DNA of 64,000 bases, taken from assembly GCA_045105235.1 (NCBI GenBank), contig JBGCDH010000001.1, positions 92,103-156,102 of the forward strand, in the 5' to 3' direction. Numbering within the stretch: the first letter of the stretch is position 1; the number at the start of each line of letters is the position of its first letter. Shown in pieces: positions 51,413-59,808 of the stretch. Position numbers and translations under genes: made by a program. The notes below the pieces were generated by a model. That model saw only the letters and a program-made list of their open reading frames with translations, was not told the origin of the DNA and made no database searches. The stretch is from GCA-2684655 sp045105235 (lineage in GTDB: Bacteria; Planctomycetota; UBA1135; UBA2386).

Positions 51413-53175
51413 GCCATTCCTCGAGCCTCGGACGACCCATCCGCGTCGAACCGCTGCATTTCCCCAGCGACGCGGTCCTGCGTGTTCCCGGCAGCAAGAG
51501 CGAAGCAAATCGACTCCTGGTGGCTGCAGCGCTCAGCGGCAAGACCGTCACCATCACGGGTGCGTCCGCAAGTGACGACGTATGCCATTTGGTAAACGGA
51601 CTCGCGACCTTGGGCTATGCGGCCCGCTTTGCCGACTCGTCCAACGGCACAGTAGTCGTCGGCCCGCGACAGGACGCAAGCCAGGCCGCTGCCGGCGGCA
51701 CGTTGTTCTGCGGCAATGCGGGCACCGCGCTGCGTTTCCTCATCTCGGTAGCGGCCATCACGCCGGGCGAGTGGGTAATCACGGGTGACGAGCACATGCA
51801 GCGCCGCCCCATCCAGCCACTCGTAGATGCGTGGCGCGCCCTGGGCCTGGACATCGAAGCGACCAACGGCTGCCCGCCGGTGCGTCTCCGCGGCGCCGCT
51901 GGCACCCCGCAAACGCTCGCCGATCACGTCCAGCTCGACGCCAGCGTTTCGAGCCAGTTCTTGTCTTCGCTGATGCTGGTCGCTGCCCGCATGCCCGCAG
52001 GACTGCGCATCGACTTTGACGGACCGCTCGCCTCGCGTGGCTATGCGGCACTGACGCTGCGCATGCTGGCGCGCTTTGGTGTCACGGGCGAGCTAGGTGC
52101 CAATTTTGCGCGGGTTGCGCCAGGCTACGGCGACGCACCGCCGCGCGCCGTCGTCGGCGGCGACTGGAGCGGCATGGGCGCCTGGACCTGCCTCAACCAC
52201 AGCACGAAATCCAAGGTCACAGCGCCCAACCTGGCAACGGCGTCCGGCCAGAGCGACGAGCAGCTCGCGACGGCTCTGCGCGCATTCGACAGTCTGGAGC
52301 GCACCATCGACGTCGAGCCGATTCCCGATCAGTTTCTAAACCTTGCGGCCTTTGCGGCCACCGTGCCGGGCACGACGCGACTGGTCGGTGCGGCCAACGT
52401 CCGCGTCAAAGAATGTGACCGCGTCGCCGTGATGGCCCGCGAGCTACGCAAGTGCGGCATCGTTCTGCAAGAGCACGACGATGGACTGACGGTGCACGGC
52501 AGCGCCGCGATTCGCACCGCGACGATCGACCCGGAGGCGGACCACCGCGTCGCCATGGCCTTTGCACTGCTGGGGCTGCTTCGCGGCCACATCACCGTGC
52601 ATCAGCCAGAATGCGTCGCCAAGAGCTACCCAGCGTTTTGGCAGGACGTGCAGGCCGTTCGACGCCAGCATCGCGCGGTGACCCTCGTCGGCATGCGAGC
52701 CGCCGGCAAGACCACGCTTGCCGATGCGCTGGCAGCCCGCACGGGTTCTGCATGGGTAGACACCGACGCCCAGTTTGTCGCGATGCATGGCCCCATTGCA
52801 GAGTTCGTGCAGAAACACGGCTGGCCGGCATTTCGCACGCACGAAGAGCAGCTTGTCGCCGCGGCGCTGCAGCCGGGCACCATTGTCGCAACGGGCGGTG
52901 GCGCCATCGAAAGCGCGGCGACGCGCAAGCTGCTGCACGAGACCTCGCACTGCGTCTTCCTGCATGCGCCGCTCGACATCCTGCAGCAACGCCTCGCTGC
53001 GGATGCGTCCGCACATCGCCCGTCGCTGACAGGCCGCAGCGCACTCGAAGAGCTGCCCGACGTCTGGCGCCGCCGCCTGCCGCTGTATCAAGACACGGCA
53101 CACCGCACAGTCTTGCTCGACGCTGCGACCAGCACCGCCGATGCCGTCGACGCGCTGCTGCATCGAACCCCGTAG
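51409..53175 (+). CDS. aroA: EPSP synthase fused to shikimate kinase
   Basis: The 588-residue protein has an EPSP synthase domain (about 10-415: VPGSKSEANRLLVAAALSG, CGNAGTALRFL, DEHMQRRPIQPL, RVKECDRVAVMARELRK, ADHRVAMAFALLGL) and a shikimate kinase domain (about 425-588: Walker A GMRAAGKTTLA with Gly428, VDTDAQFVAMHG, TGGGAIESAATR, HRPSLTGRS). It would phosphorylate shikimate and then add enolpyruvate from PEP. The GTG start is inside aroB's end. Fusion avoids separate aroK. Order aroB, aroA-aroK equals that of eukaryotic AROM. Expression follows aroB. Confidence 0.93.
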   Translation: MSHSSSLGRPIRVEPLHFPSDAVLRVPGSKSEANRLLVAAALSGKTVTITGASASDDVCHLVNGLATLGYAARFADSSNGTVVVGPRQDASQAAAGGTLFCGNAGTALRFLISVAAITPGEWVITGDEHMQRRPIQPLVDAWRALGLDIEATNGCPPVRLRGAAGTPQTLADHVQLDASVSSQFLSSLMLVAARMPAGLRIDFDGPLASRGYAALTLRMLARFGVTGELGANFARVAPGYGDAPPRAVVGGDWSGMGAWTCLNHSTKSKVTAPNLATASGQSDEQLATALRAFDSLERTIDVEPIPDQFLNLAAFAATVPGTTRLVGAANVRVKECDRVAVMARELRKCGIVLQEHDDGLTVHGSAAIRTATIDPEADHRVAMAFALLGLLRGHITVHQPECVAKSYPAFWQDVQAVRRQHRAVTLVGMRAAGKTTLADALAARTGSAWVDTDAQFVAMHGPIAEFVQKHGWPAFRTHEEQLVAAALQPGTIVATGGGAIESAATRKLLHETSHCVFLHAPLDILQQRLAADASAHRPSLTGRSALEELPDVWRRRLPLYQDTAHRTVLLDAATSTADAVDALLHRTP

Positions 53176-53240
53176 GCATCGGTGTCGCCCCAGCCGCGAG
53201 AATGGCCAACCGGCTCGACGCCACAGGGCGTAGGGCACGC

Positions 53241-54905
53241 ATGCTGCCGCCCGCCGACCGTCTCTTTACAGCACCGGAGATTTGCTGCACACCACCGCTC
53301 TTCTTGGCCGCCTCACTTGCGGCCTGCCTCGCAACCGCAGCCGACCTAGCAGCACAGCAGACGCCGTTGCCGCAGACGCCGTGCTTTGGCAGGCAGCAGT
53401 TCTACGCGGCGCCCGTCAGCGTCTATCCGTCGCTGGGCGCGCAGCAGGCCGTTGGCATCGGGGATTTCGACGGCGACGGTCTCACGGACTTCGCCGGCAT
53501 CGACGACGGCCCGGATGTGCCACACATCGCATTCGCTGAAACGAACGGCACGTTTGCGACGTTGCCGATCACGACCATCGGACTCGACTGGGTCGGCGAC
53601 ATGCAGGCCGCGGACTTCGACGGTGACGGCGATCTCGATCTGGCGATCCCGAGCGACGGCTACGCCAACGGCTCTGCCGGCGAACTGCGCATCTTCGCCA
53701 ACCCCGGCGCCGCAGCCGCACGCACTGCGCCATGGCCCGACACGACGGTCTTCGCGCTATCAAGCGCCAACCACATCAACGACATCCGCGTCCGCGACAT
53801 GGACGGCGACGGCAAACTCGACGTGGTCGCCCGCAGCCGCTCCGGCACAAACCGCATCATTGTCTCGCTACAGGGCAGCAGCCTCGCGTCGTGGAGCACA
53901 CACGTGTTCGCGACCACCTACAGCAGCGTCGGCCCCGAAGGCGTGCACGTTGAAGACCTCAACGGCGACGACACGCCCGAGATCATCGGCGATGGCTGGT
54001 TTCTGCATGCAACCAACACTTCGGCTCCTTGGACCGACGGAGCAGCCAACCGCATCGACTGGAGCACCTCCAATCGCTGGTACCAAGAACGCACGAAGCT
54101 GTGGGCCGATGACGTCAACGGCGATGGCGCGATGGACATCCTCGTCGTCAAGGCCGAGAACGGCGACGGAGATTTGTCGTGGCTCGAATGCACAACCGAC
54201 CCACTCGCATCAACGCCCGCGGACTGGATCGAGCACATCATCAAAGTCGACGTCGGACAAATGCATCACGTCCAAACGGGCGACCTCGATGGCGATGGCG
54301 ACTGCGACGTGCTGGTGGGTTCGTTCCGCACCAACACCGGTGGACTGCGCGCGTTCTACAACCGTGGCGGCGCCGTGCCGGACTGGACCGAGGACTTGAT
54401 TGCCGCGCGCGGTTGCTACCACGGCGGCATCGTGGACCAGGATGGCGATGGCGACCCAGACATCGTCGCCATCGATGGCTACCGCAAGCCGCTGCGCTAC
54501 TACGAGAACATCACCGCTTCCGGCCAGGACAACAGCCTGCAGGCGGATCTACGCATCGGCGCGTCGGGTGAAGAGCCGCGGCCGGGACCGTTTCCGGTCT
54601 GCGCCCAAGCCGGCGACACGCTCGCGCTCGCGTGGCGTGGGCCAGCCGGCGGCCTGGCCGTGATGTACGGAGCCAACGTGCTGGCACCGTCGGTCGCATC
54701 GCTTGGCTGCCTCGGCCTCCAGGACATCTCCGGCACGTTCGTGTCGGCCGCGCCGCTGCTGCTCGATGCTCAGGGCACGGCGAGCAGCAGTCTCGTCATC
54801 CCGGCGGCGCTGCCGCCGGGTGCCATCGCGATGCAGGGACTCGTCGTGCAGCCAAACGGTTCCTGCTTCGCGCGGCTTACCGCCGCGTTCGACCTACGCT
54901 GGTAG
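53241..54905 (+). CDS. Secreted FG-GAP/VCBS repeat protein with C-terminal beta-domain
   Basis: The 554-residue product has a hydrophobic export segment (PPLFLAASLAACLATAADLAA) and seven Ca-binding loops of the FG-GAP type (DFDGDGLTDF, DFDGDGDLDL, DMDGDGKLDV, DLNGDDTPEI, DVNGDGAMDI, DLDGDGDCDV, DQDGDGDPDI) making a propeller. From about residue 440 a beta-rich domain follows (ADLRIGASGEEPRPGPF, VIPAALPPGAIAMQGLVVQ), like other secreted proteins here. ATG at 53202 is an alternative that adds 13 basic residues. It interrupts the aro cluster and is convergent with the next gene. Confidence 0.83.
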   Translation: MLPPADRLFTAPEICCTPPLFLAASLAACLATAADLAAQQTPLPQTPCFGRQQFYAAPVSVYPSLGAQQAVGIGDFDGDGLTDFAGIDDGPDVPHIAFAETNGTFATLPITTIGLDWVGDMQAADFDGDGDLDLAIPSDGYANGSAGELRIFANPGAAAARTAPWPDTTVFALSSANHINDIRVRDMDGDGKLDVVARSRSGTNRIIVSLQGSSLASWSTHVFATTYSSVGPEGVHVEDLNGDDTPEIIGDGWFLHATNTSAPWTDGAANRIDWSTSNRWYQERTKLWADDVNGDGAMDILVVKAENGDGDLSWLECTTDPLASTPADWIEHIIKVDVGQMHHVQTGDLDGDGDCDVLVGSFRTNTGGLRAFYNRGGAVPDWTEDLIAARGCYHGGIVDQDGDGDPDIVAIDGYRKPLRYYENITASGQDNSLQADLRIGASGEEPRPGPFPVCAQAGDTLALAWRGPAGGLAVMYGANVLAPSVASLGCLGLQDISGTFVSAAPLLLDAQGTASSSLVIPAALPPGAIAMQGLVVQPNGSCFARLTAAFDLRW

Positions 54906-54933
54906 GAGCGCGGGCCGAGCGGAGCGCCAACGA

Positions 54934-57297
54934 TCAGAACGCGCCGATCGTCAGGCTGAGCGCATTGCTGCTCGTCGTTTGCTGCAGGCCCGACTGGGGC
55001 CCAAGCTCGAGGCCTACGACCTGCAGCAGCAGGCTTTGACCAAGCGTTCCCGCGCCGGACGGAACGTTGAGCGCGACGCTCGCGACGCCCGCTTCTGGCA
55101 GCAGCAAACTCACGACGGCCGGGTCCACCAGCAAAGCGCAGCCTGCAGCGCCTAGCGGCAGCGGCAAGCTTGTCGGCTGCAAGCCGAGCACCTGCGCCGC
55201 GAGAGACGTGGCGGTCATGCCTGTCGCCGACGCTTCCAACGTGCTGAACAGCCACGGACGGTCCGACGTGCTCAGGACAACCGGTCCGGCACTACCGACG
55301 CATACCGCACCGCTCGACTGCACCGATGCCGGGCAACCGGTGGTTGCGCGCGTGACGCCGGCAGCGACGCTGGTTCCGGCGACTTGGAAACGGCCAACGG
55401 CGAATAGCTCGCCGCGCGCGCCAAAGGCGACGTCGCGGACCGCGTTGGCGCCGATGCCACCGTCGATGGGAACCCAGCTGGATCCGACAAGGCGCTCGAC
55501 GCCGTCGGAGACGATCACCAGGCTGCCGTCCGGAAGCATCTCGAGATCGCTGACGTCGCGCGAAACGCTGAATGGAGCTATCAAGGCGGGCCCATTGGCC
55601 GTCTCGCGAACGACGCCCGAAGTGATCCCCGTCTGTGCGATGAGAAGATCCCCGTTTGGCGCCAGATCCATGGCTTCAATGACGCGGAATCCAGGCGACG
55701 AAAGCGGCGTCACCACGCCCGCCGAGAAGCGGTAGCCGCCGCTGAACGTAGCCGGCAGAAACATGCCGCCAATGATGAAGTCGCCATCAGGCAGCGCCTG
55801 CACGTCGCGGACCATGCCCGTCCCGAGCGTCACCGCTTGCCACACTTGGCCATCGTAGTAGCGCAAGAAGTTGCCGGTTGGGTTGGACTGCACCTCGAGG
55901 ATCTCGCCGAAACGGTTGGCGGCAAGATGCATGGGGATGCCGTTGACGCCGCCACCGATCGCGCTCCAGCTGCTGCCGTCCCAGCGCGCAATGCGCGTTG
56001 CCGCGATACCACCCGCGTTCAAGAACTCCCCGCCAACAAGCAGGTCGCCCGCAGCATCGAGCGTCATGGCCGTGACCCTGCCGTCGACGCCCTGGCCGAG
56101 TGGCTGGTAGCTGGCACCGTCCCAAAGAGCGATGTTGTTCGCTGCGACGCCTTCGATTTCGCCGAAGCTGCCGGCCACAACGACATCGCCGCTTGGCAAA
56201 GCCTGCACAACGCGCGCGTCGACTACCGGCACCACCGAAGCCAGCGGCTGAATGCTGGTGCCACCGACGATTTCATACACCCCACCGAAGCCCCCGAAGT
56301 GACGGCCAGCAGCAAAGAGCCGCCCGGATCCATCCGCGGCAAACGCGTTCAGGCTGCCGAGGAAGCCGCCGATCGACGTCCACGTGGTTCCATCGAATTG
56401 AAGCAGGGCAGAGGAGGCCGGCGAGAGCGCGGCTTTGCCCACGAGCAGGTCGCCGTTTGGAGCCTCGGCCAGCGAGCCAAGGCCCGGCTCAGGAAGCTGC
56501 AAAGAGCTCACGCCGCCGGCATTCCAAATCTGCCCCAGGGTTGACGCGTTGTTGCCGAGCAATACCAGATCGCCGTTGGCGCGAAACAGCATCGTGCTCG
56601 GTGGCTCGAAGTCCAGCGGCGCGACGCCCGGCAGGCTGGACCATGCCACCCCATCCCAGCGCTGTACGTGTTGCCCCTGCGGATCCACGCCGCCTGCATA
56701 GAGCAAGCCGGACGCGTCAACGGCAACCGTGTCGACACGGATCATCGAGGGGCCGCCACCAAGCTCGGACCAACTCGTTCCGTCCCATCGAGCGATTCCG
56801 TTGCACGCAACCCCTCCGGCAAAGACGAAGCTTCCGGCTGCCACCAGCGCACCGCTAGGTAAGACCGCAAGCGACCGGACGCCACCGTTGGTGCCAGACC
56901 CGAGCGACGTCCACGAGACACCATCCCAACGCGCGATGTTGCTGGCGTTGATGCCGCCCGCAGCGCCGAAGGAGCCGGCAACGATGACGTCGCCGTTGGG
57001 GAGAGTGGTCGCGGCAAAGACCGTTCCTTGCACGCCACTGCCAAGCGCCGAAAAGCTCGAGCCGTCGAAACGCGCTACGCCGTTCGCAATCACGTCGCCG
57101 GCAACTTCGAAGCCACCGCAAACGAGCAGGTCACCGCTGGCGAGCGAGGTCAGGGTGTAGCCCGTCCCGGCAACACCGCCGGGCTTTGGACCTTCTTGCC
57201 AAGACAGCTGGCATTGGGAGATTGCAGGAACCGCTGCTACGGAAGCGACAAAAGCCGCAAGAGGGAAACGAGTGCACAAAGGAGAGAATGCTTTCAT
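54934..57297 (-). CDS. Secreted delta-60-like repeat propeller protein with C-terminal beta-domain
   Basis: The 787-residue product starts MKAFSPLCTRFPLAAFVASV (signal peptide). It then has about ten near-60-residue repeats of the form W-D-G-x-x-W-x-x-L-G...L-P-x-G-D-x-x-V-A-G-x-F...A-G-G-x-x-A-x-x-I-A-R-W-D-G (for example VIVAGSFGAAGGINASNIA), a delta-60/WD40-like pattern of bacterial surface proteins. The end (about 660-787) is the shared beta-rich domain (LLVDPAVVSLLLPEAGVASV, LGQSLLLQVVGLELG). A long frame from 57759 is antisense to aroC and rejected. It is convergent with the FG-GAP gene. Confidence 0.85.
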   Translation of the reverse strand: MKAFSPLCTRFPLAAFVASVAAVPAISQCQLSWQEGPKPGGVAGTGYTLTSLASGDLLVCGGFEVAGDVIANGVARFDGSSFSALGSGVQGTVFAATTLPNGDVIVAGSFGAAGGINASNIARWDGVSWTSLGSGTNGGVRSLAVLPSGALVAAGSFVFAGGVACNGIARWDGTSWSELGGGPSMIRVDTVAVDASGLLYAGGVDPQGQHVQRWDGVAWSSLPGVAPLDFEPPSTMLFRANGDLVLLGNNASTLGQIWNAGGVSSLQLPEPGLGSLAEAPNGDLLVGKAALSPASSALLQFDGTTWTSIGGFLGSLNAFAADGSGRLFAAGRHFGGFGGVYEIVGGTSIQPLASVVPVVDARVVQALPSGDVVVAGSFGEIEGVAANNIALWDGASYQPLGQGVDGRVTAMTLDAAGDLLVGGEFLNAGGIAATRIARWDGSSWSAIGGGVNGIPMHLAANRFGEILEVQSNPTGNFLRYYDGQVWQAVTLGTGMVRDVQALPDGDFIIGGMFLPATFSGGYRFSAGVVTPLSSPGFRVIEAMDLAPNGDLLIAQTGITSGVVRETANGPALIAPFSVSRDVSDLEMLPDGSLVIVSDGVERLVGSSWVPIDGGIGANAVRDVAFGARGELFAVGRFQVAGTSVAAGVTRATTGCPASVQSSGAVCVGSAGPVVLSTSDRPWLFSTLEASATGMTATSLAAQVLGLQPTSLPLPLGAAGCALLVDPAVVSLLLPEAGVASVALNVPSGAGTLGQSLLLQVVGLELGPQSGLQQTTSSNALSLTIGAF

Positions 57298-57447
57298 CTG
57301 GACAAAAAGACGAATCAGCCAATCGGAGGCACGCCGAGGGGCACATCCCGGGAGCGCATAACGGCGCAAGCTTCCCGGGAGACGTGTTGGCTCCAGACGT
57401 AAGCTAGAAAAGACAATCTCTCTTGTAACCGTTAGGTTCGTGACTCG

Positions 57448-58671
57448 ATGTTCACGACCCGACTCAGGCTGTTGACGGCCGGCGAATCCCACGGCCCTTC
57501 GTTGACCGGCATCTTGGAAGGCATGCCCGCAGGCGTTGCGTTGAGCACGGATGCCATCCGCGTCGAACTGGAACGGCGCCAGCGCGGGCTGGGCTCCGGC
57601 GGGCGCATGAAAATCGAAACGGACGCAGCCAAGCTCACGGCTGGCGTTGTCGCGGGACGCACGACCGGCGGCCCCATCGCTTTTGTTATCGACAACGCGG
57701 ATTTCAAGAACTGGCGCGACAAGGACATCAAAGCGATGACCGTGCCGCGACCGGGCCATGCAGACCTAACGGGCGCCGCGAAATACGGATTTCGCGAACT
57801 TCGACTGTCGCTCGAACGGGCATCCGCACGAGAAACCGCCATGCGCGTTGCGATCGGCGCAGCCTGTCGCGCCATGCTGGCGGAATTCGGCGTCGAGATG
57901 GGCGGCTACGTCACGCGCATTGGCAGCATCGACTGCTTTGACGAAACGGCGCTTGCCGACGAGCAGCGTCTGCGCGCACGTGGCGCGGCCGCCGAGACCA
58001 ACGACGTGCGATGCCCCGATGCGCAGAGCTACGCCAGTATGCATCAAGAGATCGAGGCAGCCATCGAAGCCAAGGACACACTCGGCGGCGTCGTCGAGAC
58101 CTTTGCGCTTGGCGTGCCCGTCGGGCTCGGCAGCCATGTGCACTACGATCGCCGACTCGATGCGCGCCTATCCGGAGCGCTGATGAGCATCCACGCGACC
58201 AAGGGCGTGGAAGTAGGGGTCGGCTTTGAGACGACCAAGCGTCGCGGCACGCAAGCGCAAGATGAGCTGCGCCTCGCCGCGGCGACTTCCAACGACTCTC
58301 GCGCGAGCCGCATCGTGCGCGACACCAATCGGGCCGGAGGCATTGAGGGCGGCATCAGCAACGGCAGCCCGATCGTGATGCGCACGGCGTTCAAGCCCAT
58401 CGCAACGACAATCGCCTCCCTGCAGTCCGTCGATCTCGCCACCGGACAACCGTCCGCGACTCGCTATGAGCGCAGCGACTTCTGCCAAGTGCCCCGCGCC
58501 GTACCCATCGCGGAAGCGATGATGGCGGTCGTGCTCGCTGACGCGCTTTGCGAAAAACTCGGCGGCGACTCAGTCGACGAAATGCGGCCGCGCTTTGACG
58601 GCCTCCGTCAGCTCGATCTCAACGACTTACCAATGGATGCGAAGCCCTGGCGATTCGGCTACGACATCTGA
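57448..58671 (+). CDS. aroC: Chorismate synthase
   Basis: The 407-residue enzyme makes chorismate from EPSP using reduced FMN. Family motifs are LTAGESHGPSLTGILEGMPAG near the start, RRQRGLGSGGRMKIE, ERASARETAMRVAIGAACRAM (RxSxRET), GGIEGGISNGSPIVMR and CQVPRAVPIAEAMMA. ATG at 57448 places the first motif at residue 10. It is the last aro gene in the cluster, separated from aroA-aroK by two convergent secreted-protein genes; 150 bp from the neighbouring minus gene. Confidence 0.96.
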   Translation: MFTTRLRLLTAGESHGPSLTGILEGMPAGVALSTDAIRVELERRQRGLGSGGRMKIETDAAKLTAGVVAGRTTGGPIAFVIDNADFKNWRDKDIKAMTVPRPGHADLTGAAKYGFRELRLSLERASARETAMRVAIGAACRAMLAEFGVEMGGYVTRIGSIDCFDETALADEQRLRARGAAAETNDVRCPDAQSYASMHQEIEAAIEAKDTLGGVVETFALGVPVGLGSHVHYDRRLDARLSGALMSIHATKGVEVGVGFETTKRRGTQAQDELRLAAATSNDSRASRIVRDTNRAGGIEGGISNGSPIVMRTAFKPIATTIASLQSVDLATGQPSATRYERSDFCQVPRAVPIAEAMMAVVLADALCEKLGGDSVDEMRPRFDGLRQLDLNDLPMDAKPWRFGYDI

Positions 58672-58675
58672 CGGC

Positions 58676-59305
58676 TCAGCGCAGGCTGCGAAGAGTCAGC
58701 ATCGCGTCGTCGAGGTTGCGCGAAACGCCGCGGCCGTCGTGAAAGAGCCAGATCGTTGGCAACTCGCGGACTCCGTATTGCACTACAGCCGGCGACCGCA
58801 GATCGTGCGCCAGCACCGTGCGCAAAAACACATCGTGGCGAATCGCGGCGATGGTCTCGAGCTGCAAGCGCAGCTCGCGCTCGCGGCGCGCCGGGCTCAA
58901 CGCACGCTCTTCTTCCTCGCCGTCCCCATCATCGCCTTCGTACGCGTCGCCCTCTACGTCGCCGAAGGCGTCGTCGTATTCTGGAACTTCATCAACGTCG
59001 TGCGTGAACAGCACAGCCGTCCAGCCAATCGGCGGAACATGCGCGAGCAGCTCAAAGCGCTCCCCCCCCGAGATCACCTCCTCCGACTCCACAAGCCCAC
59101 CACCCGGCTCCGTGGGAGCACTCTCTCGCTGCATCTCGCTGTAGGCGACAACGCCCGCGATTCCGAAGAAGCACGCGGATACGGCGGCGAGAATCGACCT
59201 GAAGACGCGCATCCGGTGTCCAATCGGTCGACGAGTCATCGGGCGCCGAGCAGCGCCGGCCTCTGGACTAGCTTCCGTCACAAATTTTCGCACAGCCTTA
59301 CCCAC
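58676..59305 (-). CDS. Membrane-anchored thioredoxin-fold protein lacking CxxC
   Basis: The 209-residue protein has a basic N-terminus, a single membrane helix (RSILAAVSACFFGIAGVVAYS) and a domain with the thioredoxin end pattern VVQYGVRELPTIWLFHDGRG, where the cis-Pro is present. No CxxC motif occurs; the expected place has GWTAVLFTHDVDEV followed by an acidic insert (GDVEGDAYEGDDGDGEEEE). It may be a structural or binding variant rather than a redox enzyme. GTG at 59305 follows the lipoprotein's stop by two bases; downstream in-frame ATGs at 59239 and 59212 are possible. Confidence 0.6.
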   Translation of the reverse strand: MGKAVRKFVTEASPEAGAARRPMTRRPIGHRMRVFRSILAAVSACFFGIAGVVAYSEMQRESAPTEPGGGLVESEEVISGGERFELLAHVPPIGWTAVLFTHDVDEVPEYDDAFGDVEGDAYEGDDGDGEEEERALSPARRERELRLQLETIAAIRHDVFLRTVLAHDLRSPAVVQYGVRELPTIWLFHDGRGVSRNLDDAMLTLRSLR

Positions 59306-59307
59306 CT

Positions 59308-59763
59308 CTACTTCGCTGGCACCGCAGCGACGTCATCACGGCGCTCCCTGGTCTCTGGATTGCCAGCGCTTTCGACATCGACGACGCCGGCTCGCGCGAG
59401 AGCCTGCCGCGAGGGCCGGTATTCGATGCTGATGCTGGCAACAACCGGCGTCACAAACAGCGAGAGCGGCGGCACTCCGTACCAGAAATTGTTGGTCTCG
59501 GTTTCGACCAAGCGGAGATGCGTACCGTCACGGCGATCGATCCTGGCAGTTGCGTCGGAGACCATGTTGTCGATCGTCGTGCTGCCGAACAGGGGAAACA
59601 GGATGCCCAAATGGCAGCCGACATAGGTCGACTGCTGGACAAACACCGGCTGTCCATCGGGCCCGACATGGCCATGCCAATGGGTGGCCGTCGAATGGAA
59701 TGCGCAGCCAGCCGACAAAAAGAGAGTCACCGCGAAGCCATAGCGCTGTCTGGCGAACCTCAT
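59308..59763 (-). CDS. Small lipoprotein of unknown function
   Basis: The 151-residue protein starts MRFARQRYGFAVTLFLSAGC, with lipobox LSAGC, and should be attached to a membrane. It has a His-rich start (FHSTATHWHGHVGPDG) and a beta-rich middle with VSDATARIDRRDGTHLRL and SLFVTPVVASISIEYRP. I recognise no family. Only two bases separate it from the thioredoxin-fold gene, so they are coexpressed. Confidence 0.72.
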   Translation of the reverse strand: MRFARQRYGFAVTLFLSAGCAFHSTATHWHGHVGPDGQPVFVQQSTYVGCHLGILFPLFGSTTIDNMVSDATARIDRRDGTHLRLVETETNNFWYGVPPLSLFVTPVVASISIEYRPSRQALARAGVVDVESAGNPETRERRDDVAAVPAK

Positions 59764-59808
59764 CGCTAGCCCTATCGGACGTTCGCCGAGGGCAACTTCA
59801 GCGATCCA

